A stretch of DNA of 64,000 nucleotides from Roseobacter sp. (GTDB lineage: Bacteria > Pseudomonadota > Alphaproteobacteria > Rhodobacterales > Rhodobacteraceae). The stretch covers positions 1-64,000 of the forward strand of contig PCCY01000030.1 in assembly GCA_002731875.1 (NCBI GenBank), read 5' to 3'. Below, in pieces: positions 43,768-52,498 of this stretch; position 1 is the first letter of the stretch, and each line of letters starts with the position of its first letter. The notes beneath the pieces are model-generated. The model searched no databases, was not told the DNA's origin, and was given only the letters and a program-made list of their open reading frames with translations. The position numbers and the translations under genes were made by a program.

Positions 43768-44196
43768 ATGATCAAATATATAAGTGTCCTAGCCTTCATG
43801 CTGACAGGCTTGGCTGGAACGGTTTCGGCCCAGGATGCGCGGTTAGCCAGTGGCAAGGCGCTTTATCAGGAAAATTGCGCAAGCTGCCATGGTAGCAACT
43901 TGGAGGGCCAAGCTGACTGGAAAATTCGGTTGCCCAATGGCAGGTTGCCGGCACCCCCGCACGACGAATCCGGGCACACTTGGCACCATCCCGACAGGGT
44001 GTTGGTCGAAATTGTGAACCGCGGCACGGCGGCGATTGTCGGAGGTGGGTACGAAAGCGACATGCCCGGTTTTGGCGATGTTCTTTCGGACGAAGAAGTT
44101 ATCGCGATACTGGACTACATAAAAAGCACCTGGCCGGCGCGCGCACGCGATGCGCAGGCAAAGATAACGCAAGGCGACGAAGAGGCGCGTAAATGA
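43768..44196 (+). CDS. Class I c-type cytochrome
   Basis: A 142-residue periplasmic monohaem cytochrome c: signal peptide ending VSAQ, haem motif CASCH at 37-41, and a likely axial Met in SDMPGFGDVLSDEE. SD AGGAAG precedes the ATG. It overlaps the next thioredoxin-like gene by 4 bases. It begins an apparently continuous run of periplasmic redox genes to ccdA (44-48 kb). The electron donor and acceptor are unknown; it may serve the multicopper oxidase. Confidence 0.9.
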   Translation: MIKYISVLAFMLTGLAGTVSAQDARLASGKALYQENCASCHGSNLEGQADWKIRLPNGRLPAPPHDESGHTWHHPDRVLVEIVNRGTAAIVGGGYESDMPGFGDVLSDEEVIAILDYIKSTWPARARDAQAKITQGDEEARK

Positions 44197-44792
44197 CCGA
44201 TCTTGACCCCCCCGAGCGGCGCGAGAAGCCCGGTTTTCGGTTGACCACACTGGCAATCGTTCCCGCGATTGCCTTTGCGTTACTGGCGCTTTTTGCTTGG
44301 GGGCTATTCAACAGCGATGAAACGCTGCCATCGACGATGGTGAACAAACCTGTGCCCGAATTCTCGTTGCCCCCCGTTCTTGGCCGCGCAGAGGGGCTAT
44401 CGACGCAAGACCTGGCCGGACATGTATCATTGGTCAATGTATTTGCGTCGTGGTGTGTTCCGTGTCGCGCCGAACACCCGCTGTTTGTCGCACTGGGTGC
44501 CACGGGCGAGGTACCGATTTATGGCATCAACTATAAGGACCCACCAGAACAGGCACGGGCATGGCTGGATGAACTGGGCGATCCATATACCCGTATCGGG
44601 GCCGACCGCGACGGTCGCGCCGGAATCGAATGGGGCGTATACGGCGTGCCTGAAACCTATGTCATCGCTGCCGATGGCACGATCGCCTACAGGCATGTCG
44701 GGCCGTTAACGGACGATATTTTGCAAAACACGCTCATGCGTGTGGTGCGCGAGCTAAAATCTTCTTCTACCGCCAAGGAGGCGACACAATGA
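44193..44792 (+). CDS. CcmG/DsbE-like membrane-anchored thioredoxin
   Basis: A 199-residue protein: one N-terminal membrane helix (LAIVPAIAFALLALFAWGLF), then a thioredoxin fold with ASWCVPC (Cys88, Cys91) and the cis-Pro region YGVPETYV, the signature of CcmG/DsbE that reduces apocytochrome c cysteines. It overlaps the cytochrome c gene and the next gene by ATGA. CcdA, encoded downstream, could supply its electrons. Confidence 0.9.
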   Translation: MTDLDPPERREKPGFRLTTLAIVPAIAFALLALFAWGLFNSDETLPSTMVNKPVPEFSLPPVLGRAEGLSTQDLAGHVSLVNVFASWCVPCRAEHPLFVALGATGEVPIYGINYKDPPEQARAWLDELGDPYTRIGADRDGRAGIEWGVYGVPETYVIAADGTIAYRHVGPLTDDILQNTLMRVVRELKSSSTAKEATQ

Positions 44793-45301
44793 ATTTTATC
44801 AAACTGGCATTCGCGTTGCTGGTGGGCTGGTCGACCGCCGCCGTGGCTGCCCCGCAAGGGTTCGCACTGCACGATGCGGCTCAGCCTATCGCCAACGTTC
44901 GTTTCGTTACGGAAGACGGCACGAAGCTGGATATGGAATCGTTTCAAGGCAAGGTGTTGCTATTGAACATCTGGGCAACTTGGTGCGTGCCTTGCCGCGA
45001 GGAAATGCCGACACTCGATGCGCTTGAAGACAAGCTCGGGAGTGATAAATTCGAGGTCGTAGCCCTGTCTATCGACCGCGCCGGCGTTCCGGCTGTGCGG
45101 CGGTTCTTTGACGAGATCGGCGTGAAGCATTTAAACATGTATGTTGATAAAACCATGCTGTCGGCGACAGCGTTGCGTACCGTGGGCCTGCCAACCACTT
45201 TGCTGATCAACGCAAAGGGAGAAGAATTGGGGCGCCTTGTAGGTCCAGCGGAATGGGATGACCCAGAGATGGTGTCGTTTTTGGAAGGGTTTATCGAATG
45301 A
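44789..45301 (+). CDS. TlpA-like periplasmic thioredoxin
   Basis: A 170-residue protein with a signal peptide or anchor (1-20) and a thioredoxin fold: WATWCVPC (Cys66, Cys69), LGLPTTLLIN cis-Pro. TlpA-like proteins reduce SCO and Cu_A-site cysteines in cytochrome oxidase assembly, and a SCO gene lies downstream. It overlaps both neighbours by 4 bases. Confidence 0.9.
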   Translation: MNFIKLAFALLVGWSTAAVAAPQGFALHDAAQPIANVRFVTEDGTKLDMESFQGKVLLLNIWATWCVPCREEMPTLDALEDKLGSDKFEVVALSIDRAGVPAVRRFFDEIGVKHLNMYVDKTMLSATALRTVGLPTTLLINAKGEELGRLVGPAEWDDPEMVSFLEGFIE

Positions 45302-45645
45302 ACGCTACGAGCAGCCAGATGTCGTTGCGCGGATCGGTCTCTGGGCTATTCAACGAAGATGGCGGCCAGACGATCGAAGGATCGTTGACGAACGCACCCG
45401 CCGACGCCTCGGCTACATCTGTATGGCCGGCATGGATGACCCGAAAACGCGTGATTTTCGCCAGTGCCGCGACCCTTCTCGGTGGTGGTATGGCGCTCAA
45501 TTGGGGGTGGCTGACAGCCGTCGGCCTTGCTCCAATCCTCATATCGCTGGCACCGTGTGCCGCGATGTGTGGGCTAGGTCTGTGCATGAAGGGTGGCACA
45601 GGCAAGGGGTGTGGAAAATCGACCCACACCTCATCAAGTGAATAA
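45298..45645 (+). CDS. Small membrane protein with a cysteine-rich C-terminus
   Basis: A 115-residue protein: polar N-terminus of about 45 residues, two hydrophobic segments (VIFASAATLLGGGMAL and WLTAVGLAPILISLAP), and four cysteines in CAAMCGLGLCMKGGTGKGC. It overlaps tlpA by ATGA and is followed by the Met-rich protein gene. The metal-binding look fits copper handling, but no family was recognised with certainty. Confidence 0.65.
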   Translation: MNATSSQMSLRGSVSGLFNEDGGQTIEGSLTNAPADASATSVWPAWMTRKRVIFASAATLLGGGMALNWGWLTAVGLAPILISLAPCAAMCGLGLCMKGGTGKGCGKSTHTSSSE

Positions 45646-45684
45646 CCTTTCAAACCAACGTATATTAACGCAAGGAGTGACCCG

Positions 45685-45987
45685 ATGAAAAAGACACTTG
45701 GACTAATCGCAGTTGCCACCGCATTCGCGACCGGCGGCTTCGCCGTAAATGCCGAAGAAAAGCCCGCGATGGATCATAGCAAGATGACCCAAAGCGACGG
45801 AACCATGAAAGACGGCAAGATGGACGGCAGCATGATGAAAGACGGCACCATGAACGGCGACATGATGGGCATGATGTCGATGATGTCGGAAATGAAGCCG
45901 ATGATGGCCGAATGCACCAAAATGATGGCGAACATGAACAAGATGATGGAAAGCGGAAACATGAAGTCGGAAAAATCCGACGGTTGA
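45685..45987 (+). CDS. Met-rich periplasmic protein, probable copper binder
   Basis: A 100-residue protein with a signal peptide (1-23, ending VNAEE). The mature protein is extremely rich in Met, Lys, Asp and Gly (MKDGKMDGSMMKDGTMNGDMMG) with one cysteine. Such Met arrays bind Cu(I). SD AAGGAG precedes the ATG. It is flanked by genes for periplasmic redox and copper proteins. Confidence 0.75.
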   Translation: MKKTLGLIAVATAFATGGFAVNAEEKPAMDHSKMTQSDGTMKDGKMDGSMMKDGTMNGDMMGMMSMMSEMKPMMAECTKMMANMNKMMESGNMKSEKSDG

Positions 45988-46050
45988 ACGCGACCATGTT
46001 CCTGCCGGCTACCCGGTCGGCAGGGGCACTTTGTTGAAGGACACGGTATA

Positions 46051-46746
46051 TTGACTAACCTGACACGGCGTTCCGCTTTGGCGGCTCTGGCCGCACTTGC
46101 TGCTACCCCCGCTTTTGCTAACCATCCCGGCGAAAACCTTGACGCGCGCATGATGGAGATGGAGGACTACTTTCAGCGTATCGATGAACCTTCGGCACCT
46201 GCCTTTGAATTGCAGGATGCGCAGGGTAAACTGGTGCGTCTTTCGGACTATAACGACAAGATCGTCGTGCTGTATTTCATCTATGCGGGATGTAATGACG
46301 TCTGCCCACTTCACTCGCAAAAGATTTCGGAGATCCAAAGCGCGATTAACGAAGGCCCCATGAAGGACATGGTGCAGTTTATTGCGATCACTACCGACCC
46401 GGCCAACGACACCTCTGAAATTTTGCAGGCCTACCCCGAAGTACATGGGCTTGATACCCAGAACTGGGTGTTTCTGACGACCGCGGCGGGACAGTCTGAG
46501 GATGCGACGCGGCGTCTTGCCCGGGAATACGGGCTGGAATTCACAATGACCGAAGATACCGACATGATGATGCATGCGGCAGTTACCCATGTGATTGATA
46601 TCGGAGGACGTTTTGCCGGAAAGTTTCACGGAATGAATTTCAAGAACGTCAATCTTGTCTTGTACGTCAGTGAGCTTATCAACAATGCGCAACACCGTCA
46701 GCGTGAACGCGGATGGTTTGACTGGCTGACCGGTGCCTTTCGATGA
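46051..46746 (+). CDS. SCO1/SenC family copper chaperone-like protein
   Basis: A 231-residue protein: signal peptide (Arg-Arg near residue 6, ending AFANH), thioredoxin fold with the SCO metal site Cys81, Cys85 (CNDVC) and His180 (AAVTHVID). It begins with TTG at 46051, the only start near an AAGGA. SCO proteins load copper into Cu_A of cytochrome oxidase or act in redox sensing. It overlaps the next gene by 4 bases. Confidence 0.9.
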   Translation: MTNLTRRSALAALAALAATPAFANHPGENLDARMMEMEDYFQRIDEPSAPAFELQDAQGKLVRLSDYNDKIVVLYFIYAGCNDVCPLHSQKISEIQSAINEGPMKDMVQFIAITTDPANDTSEILQAYPEVHGLDTQNWVFLTTAAGQSEDATRRLAREYGLEFTMTEDTDMMMHAAVTHVIDIGGRFAGKFHGMNFKNVNLVLYVSELINNAQHRQRERGWFDWLTGAFR

Positions 46747-47231
46747 CTGCTATGAAAGCTAGCGAATTGATGCGCACTGACGCCCAACTTTCCCTGGGGG
46801 CGCTGCGACGTTACTTCGCTGTTATCATTCCCGCCAATCTGATTTGGGAATTTGCTCATATGCCTCTGTACACGATCTGGACCGAGGGCACATGGAGCGA
46901 AATTATCTTTGCTGCTTTCCATTGCACTGGTGGTGATATCCTGATCGCAATGAGCGCGTTGATGCTTGCGTTGATGCTTGCGGGCCAGGGCTGGCCTTAC
47001 AATGTGCGGTCGCGCCACCTGGTTCAGTTACTTGCGGTCAGTATCGGTCTTGGGTACACGATTTTCAGTGAATGGTTGAATATCGTGATACGTGAAGCTT
47101 GGGCTTATTCAGACCTCATGCCTATCGTGCCGATCTTGGACGCCGGCCTGACGCCGCTGCTGCAATGGATAGTTATTCCACTCGCCGCGTTTTGGTGGGC
47201 CGCAATTCCGTATAAAACAAAAGAGGTCTAG
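46743..47231 (+). CDS. Unknown four-helix membrane protein
   Basis: A 162-residue membrane protein with about four helices: YFAVIIPANLIWEFAH, GGDILIAMSALMLALMLAG, LVQLLAVSIGLGYTIFSEWLN, and LTPLLQWIVIPLAAFWWAA. There are conserved-looking polar residues within helices (Glu/His near 40, His at about 60). I do not recognise the family. It overlaps the SCO gene by ATGA and ccdA follows after 2 bases, so it belongs to this redox operon. Confidence 0.75.
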   Translation: MTAMKASELMRTDAQLSLGALRRYFAVIIPANLIWEFAHMPLYTIWTEGTWSEIIFAAFHCTGGDILIAMSALMLALMLAGQGWPYNVRSRHLVQLLAVSIGLGYTIFSEWLNIVIREAWAYSDLMPIVPILDAGLTPLLQWIVIPLAAFWWAAIPYKTKEV

Positions 47232-47233
47232 CA

Positions 47234-47971
47234 ATGGATTTATCGGGCATAGGTATTTTGGCGGCTTTTCTGGCTGGCGCTATTTCCTTTCTTTCACCTT
47301 GTGTGCTGCCGCTGGTGCCGGGGTATGTCTCGTATATTGCCGGACAGCCCGGGCTGCGTACCACGCGCAACGTCGGATTGCGCGCCCGCGCCGGGGCATT
47401 GGGGTTAAGCACCTGCTTTGTATTGGGGTTCTCGACGGTCTTCATTGCGTTGGGTGCCAGTGCCAGTGCGCTTGGTACGCTTTTGCTGACGTGGCGGACT
47501 GAACTGAACTATCTGGGCGGCGCAATCATAATCTTGTTCGGGCTCGTCATGCTGGGCGTTTTCCGTATCCCCGCGCTTACCCGCGACACACGACCTGATC
47601 TGAACATTCCGGGAGGTCGCCCTTTGGGGGCATATGTCCTGGGTCTTGCTTTCGCATTCGGATGGACCCCGTGTATCGGACCCATCCTTGGCGCGATTTT
47701 GACGCTTAGCTCAACCTCGGGGGGAATGACTGACGGTATCTGGTTGCTGGCGATCTATTCTGCCGGTCTGGGCGTGCCGTTTCTACTGGCTGCGCTGTTT
47801 ACCGATGCCATTGCATCGCGCGTTCGCGAGATCGGCAAGGCCGGGCGCTGGCTGTATAAGGGGGCAGGGATAGCTATGGTTCTTATGGGGCTGGCAATCA
47901 TGACGGGCCAATTGTCACGACTTGCGTATTGGCTGTTGGGAACCTTTCCTTTTCTTGCCTCGATCGGTTGA
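47234..47971 (+). CDS. ccdA: CcdA-type thiol:disulfide electron transporter
   Basis: A 245-residue, six-helix CcdA with the paired cysteines in LSPCVLPLVPGYVS and GWTPCIGPILGA. It moves reducing power from cytoplasmic thioredoxin to periplasmic thioredoxins. Here it can feed the two CVPC proteins encoded at 44.2-45.3 kb and so keep apocytochrome and SCO cysteines reduced. Start ATG 47234 follows AAGAGGT. It ends the operon. Confidence 0.93.
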   Translation: MDLSGIGILAAFLAGAISFLSPCVLPLVPGYVSYIAGQPGLRTTRNVGLRARAGALGLSTCFVLGFSTVFIALGASASALGTLLLTWRTELNYLGGAIIILFGLVMLGVFRIPALTRDTRPDLNIPGGRPLGAYVLGLAFAFGWTPCIGPILGAILTLSSTSGGMTDGIWLLAIYSAGLGVPFLLAALFTDAIASRVREIGKAGRWLYKGAGIAMVLMGLAIMTGQLSRLAYWLLGTFPFLASIG

Positions 47972-48104
47972 CCATTGCCGGAGGGCACGATGATACCTTC
48001 CTGAAATCAACGTAATGCCGTCTATCTGAGAAAACAGAACATCCCGAACAACTGTGTCGGAAAATCCCGTTTTTTCTGGATAGTTCGCGAATTTCTTTTT
48101 CTAT

Positions 48105-48136
48105 CCGTGGTTTCACAAAACTGTCGCAAACCACGG
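48105..48136 (+). other. Hairpin in the leader of the porin gene
   Basis: CCGTGGTTT pairs with AAACCACGG across a 14-base loop, about 55 bases before the porin start. It could be a leader structure that affects expression or the end of a short upstream transcript. No further evidence. Confidence 0.4.
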
Positions 48137-48190
48137 GTAGGCGACCGGTAGGAAAAAATTCCGAAAACCGAATCTGAAGGAAAACTACTA

Positions 48191-49297
48191 ATGCTGCCTA
48201 GACACCTACTGAGCTCCATCACCGCTTTGCTCGCGCTGAGCGCAATGCCGGCCCTGGCTGAACTGAAATACTCCAACGATACGGGCGGCTCCGTGAAACT
48301 CTATGGTCAGCTTAGCCCCGCTTACCTTTCATTTGATGACGGTGTGGCGTCTTACGGGGATTTGGTTGACAACGAAGTATCCAACACGCGTGCCGGTCTG
48401 ACAGTGACGCAGGATTACGGTTCGTCGGTTCTACAGTTCGACTTTTTGACCGCACTTGGGTTTGGTCAGTCGTCCAACTATGGCCAAGCTGGCGATCCAA
48501 AGTTTCTGGACTGGCGCCGGACCTTTGTCCGCAAGCTGGAAGTCAGCTGGAAAACCGAGAGCGCGGGCACCTTTACTTTTGGTCAGGGTAGCATGGCAAC
48601 TGATGGCGTCGCGCAGTCGGATCTGTCGGGTACCAAAATGGCGATGTATAACGGGCTTGATACAGTAGCCGGGAACTACCAGTTCCGGACTTCCGCCGGT
48701 GCCCTTTCCGGGATCGAAATCGACCACACGTTCACCAGCTTTGATGCGTCGCGCCGCGGCCGTATCCGGTACGATACACCTAGCTTCAACAACTTCACGT
48801 TCTCCGCAGCCTACGGCAAAGACATCCTGTCGACCAACAGCAATGATATTTATGCTGATGCTGCCGTGCGCTATAAGAACGAGATCGCCGGGACAAAGAT
48901 TGCCGCGTCGTTGGGTTTTTCGCGCAGAACGCGGAATGGATCAGACCGTGATGATACGTTCGGTTCGATCAGCGCTCTGCATCCGTCAGGCGTGAACGTC
49001 ACCCTTGCCGCCGGTAGCCGGAAGAATGACGGGCAATATGGGTTGATCAAGCTGGGCTATACCGCCGATTTGTTTTCAGTGGGCAAGACGTCCTTTGCTG
49101 TCGACTACTACAAGGGTAGCGATTTCGTGACAAACGGATCGTCATCGAAAAGTGTCGGAGCAGGCATCGTTCAAAAATTCGACGACGCGCGTTTGGAAAC
49201 CTATCTTATCGTTCGCAAGTACGAGTACACCGATACGACTGCCACGAGCTATCTGAATGCTTCTTCGGTGCTGCTGGGAACACGCTGGAAGTTCTGA
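48191..49297 (+). CDS. Outer-membrane porin
   Basis: A 368-residue beta-barrel protein: signal peptide (1-23, ending ALAEL), alternating polar and aromatic strands (VKLYGQLSPAYLSFDDG start), terminal Phe (LLGTRWKF), as in alphaproteobacterial porins. AAGGA precedes the ATG. It lies between ccdA and an L,D-transpeptidase gene. The solute is unknown. Confidence 0.88.
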   Translation: MLPRHLLSSITALLALSAMPALAELKYSNDTGGSVKLYGQLSPAYLSFDDGVASYGDLVDNEVSNTRAGLTVTQDYGSSVLQFDFLTALGFGQSSNYGQAGDPKFLDWRRTFVRKLEVSWKTESAGTFTFGQGSMATDGVAQSDLSGTKMAMYNGLDTVAGNYQFRTSAGALSGIEIDHTFTSFDASRRGRIRYDTPSFNNFTFSAAYGKDILSTNSNDIYADAAVRYKNEIAGTKIAASLGFSRRTRNGSDRDDTFGSISALHPSGVNVTLAAGSRKNDGQYGLIKLGYTADLFSVGKTSFAVDYYKGSDFVTNGSSSKSVGAGIVQKFDDARLETYLIVRKYEYTDTTATSYLNASSVLLGTRWKF

Positions 49298-49648
49298 TAA
49301 TCGCAAAAAATTCGGTACGCGCGCCAAGTTAGTGCGTACCGAACTCCTGTTGCATGCAGGGTAATTGGAACCGATTATGTTCGGGCGCGTTGCGTAAGTA
49401 TGATAGAGAATGCGGCATTGGCCTTTTGGCCGTCGCAGCGGGAAATCTAGATAATTTGCAACCGACAAGATCCGGTGATGATGATCTAGCTGACCGGCTT
49501 GGAGACTCAAGGCTAACACCACGGCGTTTAACGAGATGGAAATGAATTTCGCCAAAACGTCGCACGAATATGTGAAGGGATATGCTTTGTTTCGGACAGG
49601 ATCGCTAACATATAGGTACTATTGCACTAGTCAGGAGTTTACGTTGCC
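49298..49648. other. Spacer between porin and L,D-transpeptidase genes
   Basis: No gene was accepted in these 351 bases. It carries the hairpin at 49311-49343, which on the minus strand has the full shape of a terminator, but no minus-strand gene ends there. Confidence 0.5.
49311..49343 (-). terminator. Canonical terminator on the minus strand, also ends the porin gene
   Basis: TTCGGTACGC and GCGTACCGAA form a 10-base-pair stem with a 13-base loop. On the minus strand it is followed by TTTTTT, as in a rho-independent terminator. For the plus-strand porin message it would be a hairpin without a U-run. Confidence 0.65.
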
Positions 49649-50314
49649 ATGCTAACCAGGCGTCATTTCGTTCTTTCATCCGTCGCGCTGTTTTCCGCGC
49701 CGATTCCTCAAGCTTCCTGGGCTGCTGCCACTTCCGACAAATCGATGTGGGAGATATGGGATGCACAGGTCACGCCAGCCAACTATGACCCGGCAACGTC
49801 CAACCCCTGGGGCTTCCACCCTAGATTTCTGCCGCAGTTGGTCGAAGCAAACCCCAGCCTGACGCCCGGCGACATCCATGTCGATGCCGTAGCACGGTAT
49901 CTCTACCATATCAGAGACAACGGTACTGCAATGCGGTACGGCGTGGCGATTGCACGCGGCAACCTGTACGAACCGGGTACATACACCATTCGTCGAAAAA
50001 CGCACTGGCCTACTTGGACGCCCACGCCTTCGATGATCAAGCGCGAGCCGGAAGTGTATGAACAGTTTGCCGACGGTATGGATGCGGGCCCAACGAATCC
50101 GCTCGGGTCGCGCGCATTCTATCTTTTCGAAGGTAACCGTGACACGTATCTGCGCATCCATGGGACGCCGAACCCGGAGTCAGTGGGCGGGCGTGCCAGC
50201 TCTGGTTGCGTCCGGATGGTAATGCCCCACATCAATGGTCTTTATGATCATGTAGAAACCGGTTCGACAGCGTTTCTGTATCCGCCAGAAGACCGGATCA
50301 CTGCGCAAAGCTGA
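49649..50314 (+). CDS. L,D-transpeptidase (YkuD family)
   Basis: A 221-residue secreted enzyme: N-terminal signal (LTRRHFVLSS, ending AWAA), then a YkuD domain with His171 in RIHGTP and catalytic Cys187 in SSGCVRM. It makes or modifies peptidoglycan cross-links or lipoprotein anchoring. It stands alone between the porin and a convergent small lipoprotein gene. Confidence 0.92.
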   Translation: MLTRRHFVLSSVALFSAPIPQASWAAATSDKSMWEIWDAQVTPANYDPATSNPWGFHPRFLPQLVEANPSLTPGDIHVDAVARYLYHIRDNGTAMRYGVAIARGNLYEPGTYTIRRKTHWPTWTPTPSMIKREPEVYEQFADGMDAGPTNPLGSRAFYLFEGNRDTYLRIHGTPNPESVGGRASSGCVRMVMPHINGLYDHVETGSTAFLYPPEDRITAQS

Positions 50315-50365
50315 GCCGGGCCTCTGGCGATAGATTTCGAAGGGCTCTCGCCCGTTTCGGTCGGA

Positions 50366-50656
50366 TTAACCGGCCGCTGGCACACCCGGCTGTCTTGTGC
50401 AGATCGGGTTGCCGTTTTTGGATCTCAGCGGCAGGAACGTCGTTTCAACTGGCCCTACATGCTGGTAGACGAAACACCCGTCAGACGGCTGAAGCTTGAC
50501 AGCATTAAGATTTTGATACGGGGCGGCAATCGCAAGCACACTCGCAGGCAGTTCTGTCATGAAGCCGTTTTCGACCACGGGAGGAGGGGCCACAGGCTGA
50601 GCGCAGGCCCCCAAAAGCGTAACGGTGGACCCTATCAGCCACAGACTTATCTTCAT
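50366..50656 (-). CDS. Small lipoprotein of unknown function
   Basis: A 96-residue protein with a lipoprotein signal (lipobox LLGAC, then AQPVAPPP). The mature domain has two further cysteines (SDGCFVYQHVG and PICTRQ). ATG 50656 follows GGAAGAG; the open frame starts six codons earlier. It converges on the L,D-transpeptidase gene. I do not recognise the family. Confidence 0.7.
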   Translation of the reverse strand: MKISLWLIGSTVTLLGACAQPVAPPPVVENGFMTELPASVLAIAAPYQNLNAVKLQPSDGCFVYQHVGPVETTFLPLRSKNGNPICTRQPGVPAAG

Positions 50657-51011
50657 CTCTTCCATTCCTTTCAATGTTGTGTCGCAGTAAGTTTAGCACA
50701 GCCGAGACACATTTCCCGACAATTACCGAAAAACTTGATTATCGCCAGATAAACATCGCTTTATTCAACATTTGGCAAGGCTCGCCAAAGCTTATTCTCG
50801 ACAGTGATGGCCCGTGTACCTGCTCTCTGTGCTGAAAAAACGTTGGCAACATCCGGATCGGCATTTCAGTACCGCAAGGTTGGCGACGATTGCCAACCAA
50901 AACAAAGTATTTTCAAATCAGACTTATGTGTCGATATCCTCACGAGAAAGTGGGCATCTTTCCCCCGCAGGAAGGATTGACAGACGGTTTATGGTCGACC
51001 AAGTATTTGGA
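50657..51011. other. Intergenic region between a lipoprotein and a Cys-containing protein gene
   Basis: No strong gene is visible. An open frame continues upstream to 50814 from the next gene, but its N-terminal part does not look like a protein, and no SD is seen. AT-rich sequence at 50690-50800 may hold divergent promoters. Confidence 0.4.
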
Positions 51012-51404
51012 ATGAAGTTGAACTATGCCATATCCGCTTGCGTTAAAGCACTTTCGTGCTTGGCACTTATCATGGCATTGGCACTCTCCCCTACATCCGA
51101 AGCTCATGCATCGTCGATCGGGCATGATGACCATGCTGTCACATCAGCAGGAGCCGATAACGCGGACCAAGCCATATTGCAGTCCGGTAGCGGCGACGTT
51201 AGCAGCAGCGCGGCAGCTTCATCGCAGGACAAGGCTGACGCCTTCGCATTGTGTTGCGATGCACTTTGCATGTCGATTGTGTTAAACGAAACCGGGCATC
51301 CGTTTGTTAACGAGAACATCCGCGAGAACCGTTTGACCCTTCATGCGCAAACCGCATTGATTGATCCTTCAGGATTCCTGCGACCTCCCCAACTTTCGAT
51401 CTGA
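51012..51404 (+). CDS. Secreted small protein with a Cys-Cys motif, copper island
   Basis: A protein of about 130 residues with a signal-like start (MKLNYAISACVKALSCLALIMALAL, cleavage near AHAS), a Ser/Ala-rich stretch, and CCDALC near residue 80. It is rather like the protein at 41065 in size and Cys content, but they do not obviously align. The start is uncertain (ATG 50991 and longer frames possible). Function unknown; its neighbours suggest copper. Confidence 0.5.
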   Translation: MKLNYAISACVKALSCLALIMALALSPTSEAHASSIGHDDHAVTSAGADNADQAILQSGSGDVSSSAAASSQDKADAFALCCDALCMSIVLNETGHPFVNENIRENRLTLHAQTALIDPSGFLRPPQLSI

Positions 51405-51445
51405 CTCGAGGCCCGTGAGAGGCCCGTACGTTACACGCGAACTGC

Positions 51446-51949
51446 GTGAAACTGAAGCTTGTCGATCAGGTTGGTTTTGTGAAAAATTTCATTGATCTCT
51501 GGGTTGCTGACCCTGTTGTCCATACGGCCGTCGTCGCCGCCTCCTTGCTTTTGATAGCCGGGATCCGGTCCGCGCACGGCGTCGCGTTGACGTATTATCA
51601 TCGGGCCGACAAGCTACAAGGCATTCAACCAACACGAAGTTTCCACACAGAACATACGTCCCCGGACGTACCGATTGTTGGAAGCATCGCGAAGAAGTTC
51701 ATGCTTAACGCTGATGATACCTCACCATTAAATATGGATTCGGGTTCATTCGCTCCGGGTTTGCCGGGAAGCATGTTCACGGTTGCAAAATACCTCGGTG
51801 ATATGACGAGGAAAATTTGCACCGGTTCCGATAGGCATAATAACCCATCGGGCAAGATGGCAGATGAATGGACCGGCGAAGTTGTAAGCCTTTCCGCTGA
51901 TAACGGTCCCGATGCTATTGACTATCTCCAACCACATTTGAAAGGCTGA
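51446..51949 (+). CDS. Possible membrane-anchored protein, low confidence
   Basis: A 167-codon frame beginning with GTG. It has one hydrophobic segment (VVHTAVVAASLLLIAGI) and a hydrophilic C-terminus with a single Cys. No SD and no recognised family. It lies 42 bases before the cupredoxin gene. It could be a real small gene or the remains of one. Confidence 0.35.
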   Translation: MKLKLVDQVGFVKNFIDLWVADPVVHTAVVAASLLLIAGIRSAHGVALTYYHRADKLQGIQPTRSFHTEHTSPDVPIVGSIAKKFMLNADDTSPLNMDSGSFAPGLPGSMFTVAKYLGDMTRKICTGSDRHNNPSGKMADEWTGEVVSLSADNGPDAIDYLQPHLKG

Positions 51950-51991
51950 GAGGCCTTTTGAAAACTCACACAAACCTTACAGGAAAAACTG

Positions 51992-52498
51992 ATGAAAAAC
52001 CTTCTTTTGACAACCGCTCTGACAATCTCTCTGGCTGCTCCAGCGTTTGCGGCAGGTAAACACGAAGCCGGCCATGGCGATATGAAAATGGACGACCATG
52101 CGGCAATGATGGTCGGTATGCCCGGCGACGCGTCTAAGGTAGACCGGACAATCGACGTGACTTTGCTGGAAAATGACGAAGGCCAAATGCTGATCGAAAG
52201 CGAAGACCTGAGCTTTAAAAAAGGTGAAACAGTTCGGTTCAAAGTTGCCAACAAAGGCGAGCTCGAGCATGAATTCGTTCTTGATACAGTAGAACGCAAT
52301 GCAGAGCATAAAGAAGAAATGATGGAAATGGCCGGAATGGATATGAAGCATTCCGATCCAAACAGGCTTCTTCTCGATGCAGGTGCTTCAGCTGAAGTCG
52401 TCTGGACTTTTACCAACGATGGGACATACGAAGCCGCTTGTTTGATACCGGGTCACTATGAATCCGGCATGCATCGCGAGGTATCAGTAGGCAAGTAG
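51992..52498 (+). CDS. Cupredoxin-type copper protein, ended by an in-frame TAG before a CusF domain
   Basis: A 168-residue protein: signal peptide (1-20), His/Met-rich linker (HEAGHGDMKMDDHAAMM), and a cupredoxin fold with likely type-1 copper ligands His93, Cys150, His155 and Met160 (CLIPGHYESGM). SD ACAGGAAA precedes the ATG. Its TAG stop is in frame with a complete CusF-like domain that follows directly (52499-52726) and has no start codon, so the original gene was probably a cupredoxin-CusF fusion. It should bind periplasmic copper. Confidence 0.9.
   Translation: MKNLLLTTALTISLAAPAFAAGKHEAGHGDMKMDDHAAMMVGMPGDASKVDRTIDVTLLENDEGQMLIESEDLSFKKGETVRFKVANKGELEHEFVLDTVERNAEHKEEMMEMAGMDMKHSDPNRLLLDAGASAEVVWTFTNDGTYEAACLIPGHYESGMHREVSVGK

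Noticed and set aside
46009-46695. Minus-strand frame of 228 codons
   Set aside because: Antisense to the SCO gene, whose Cys/His metal site is intact.
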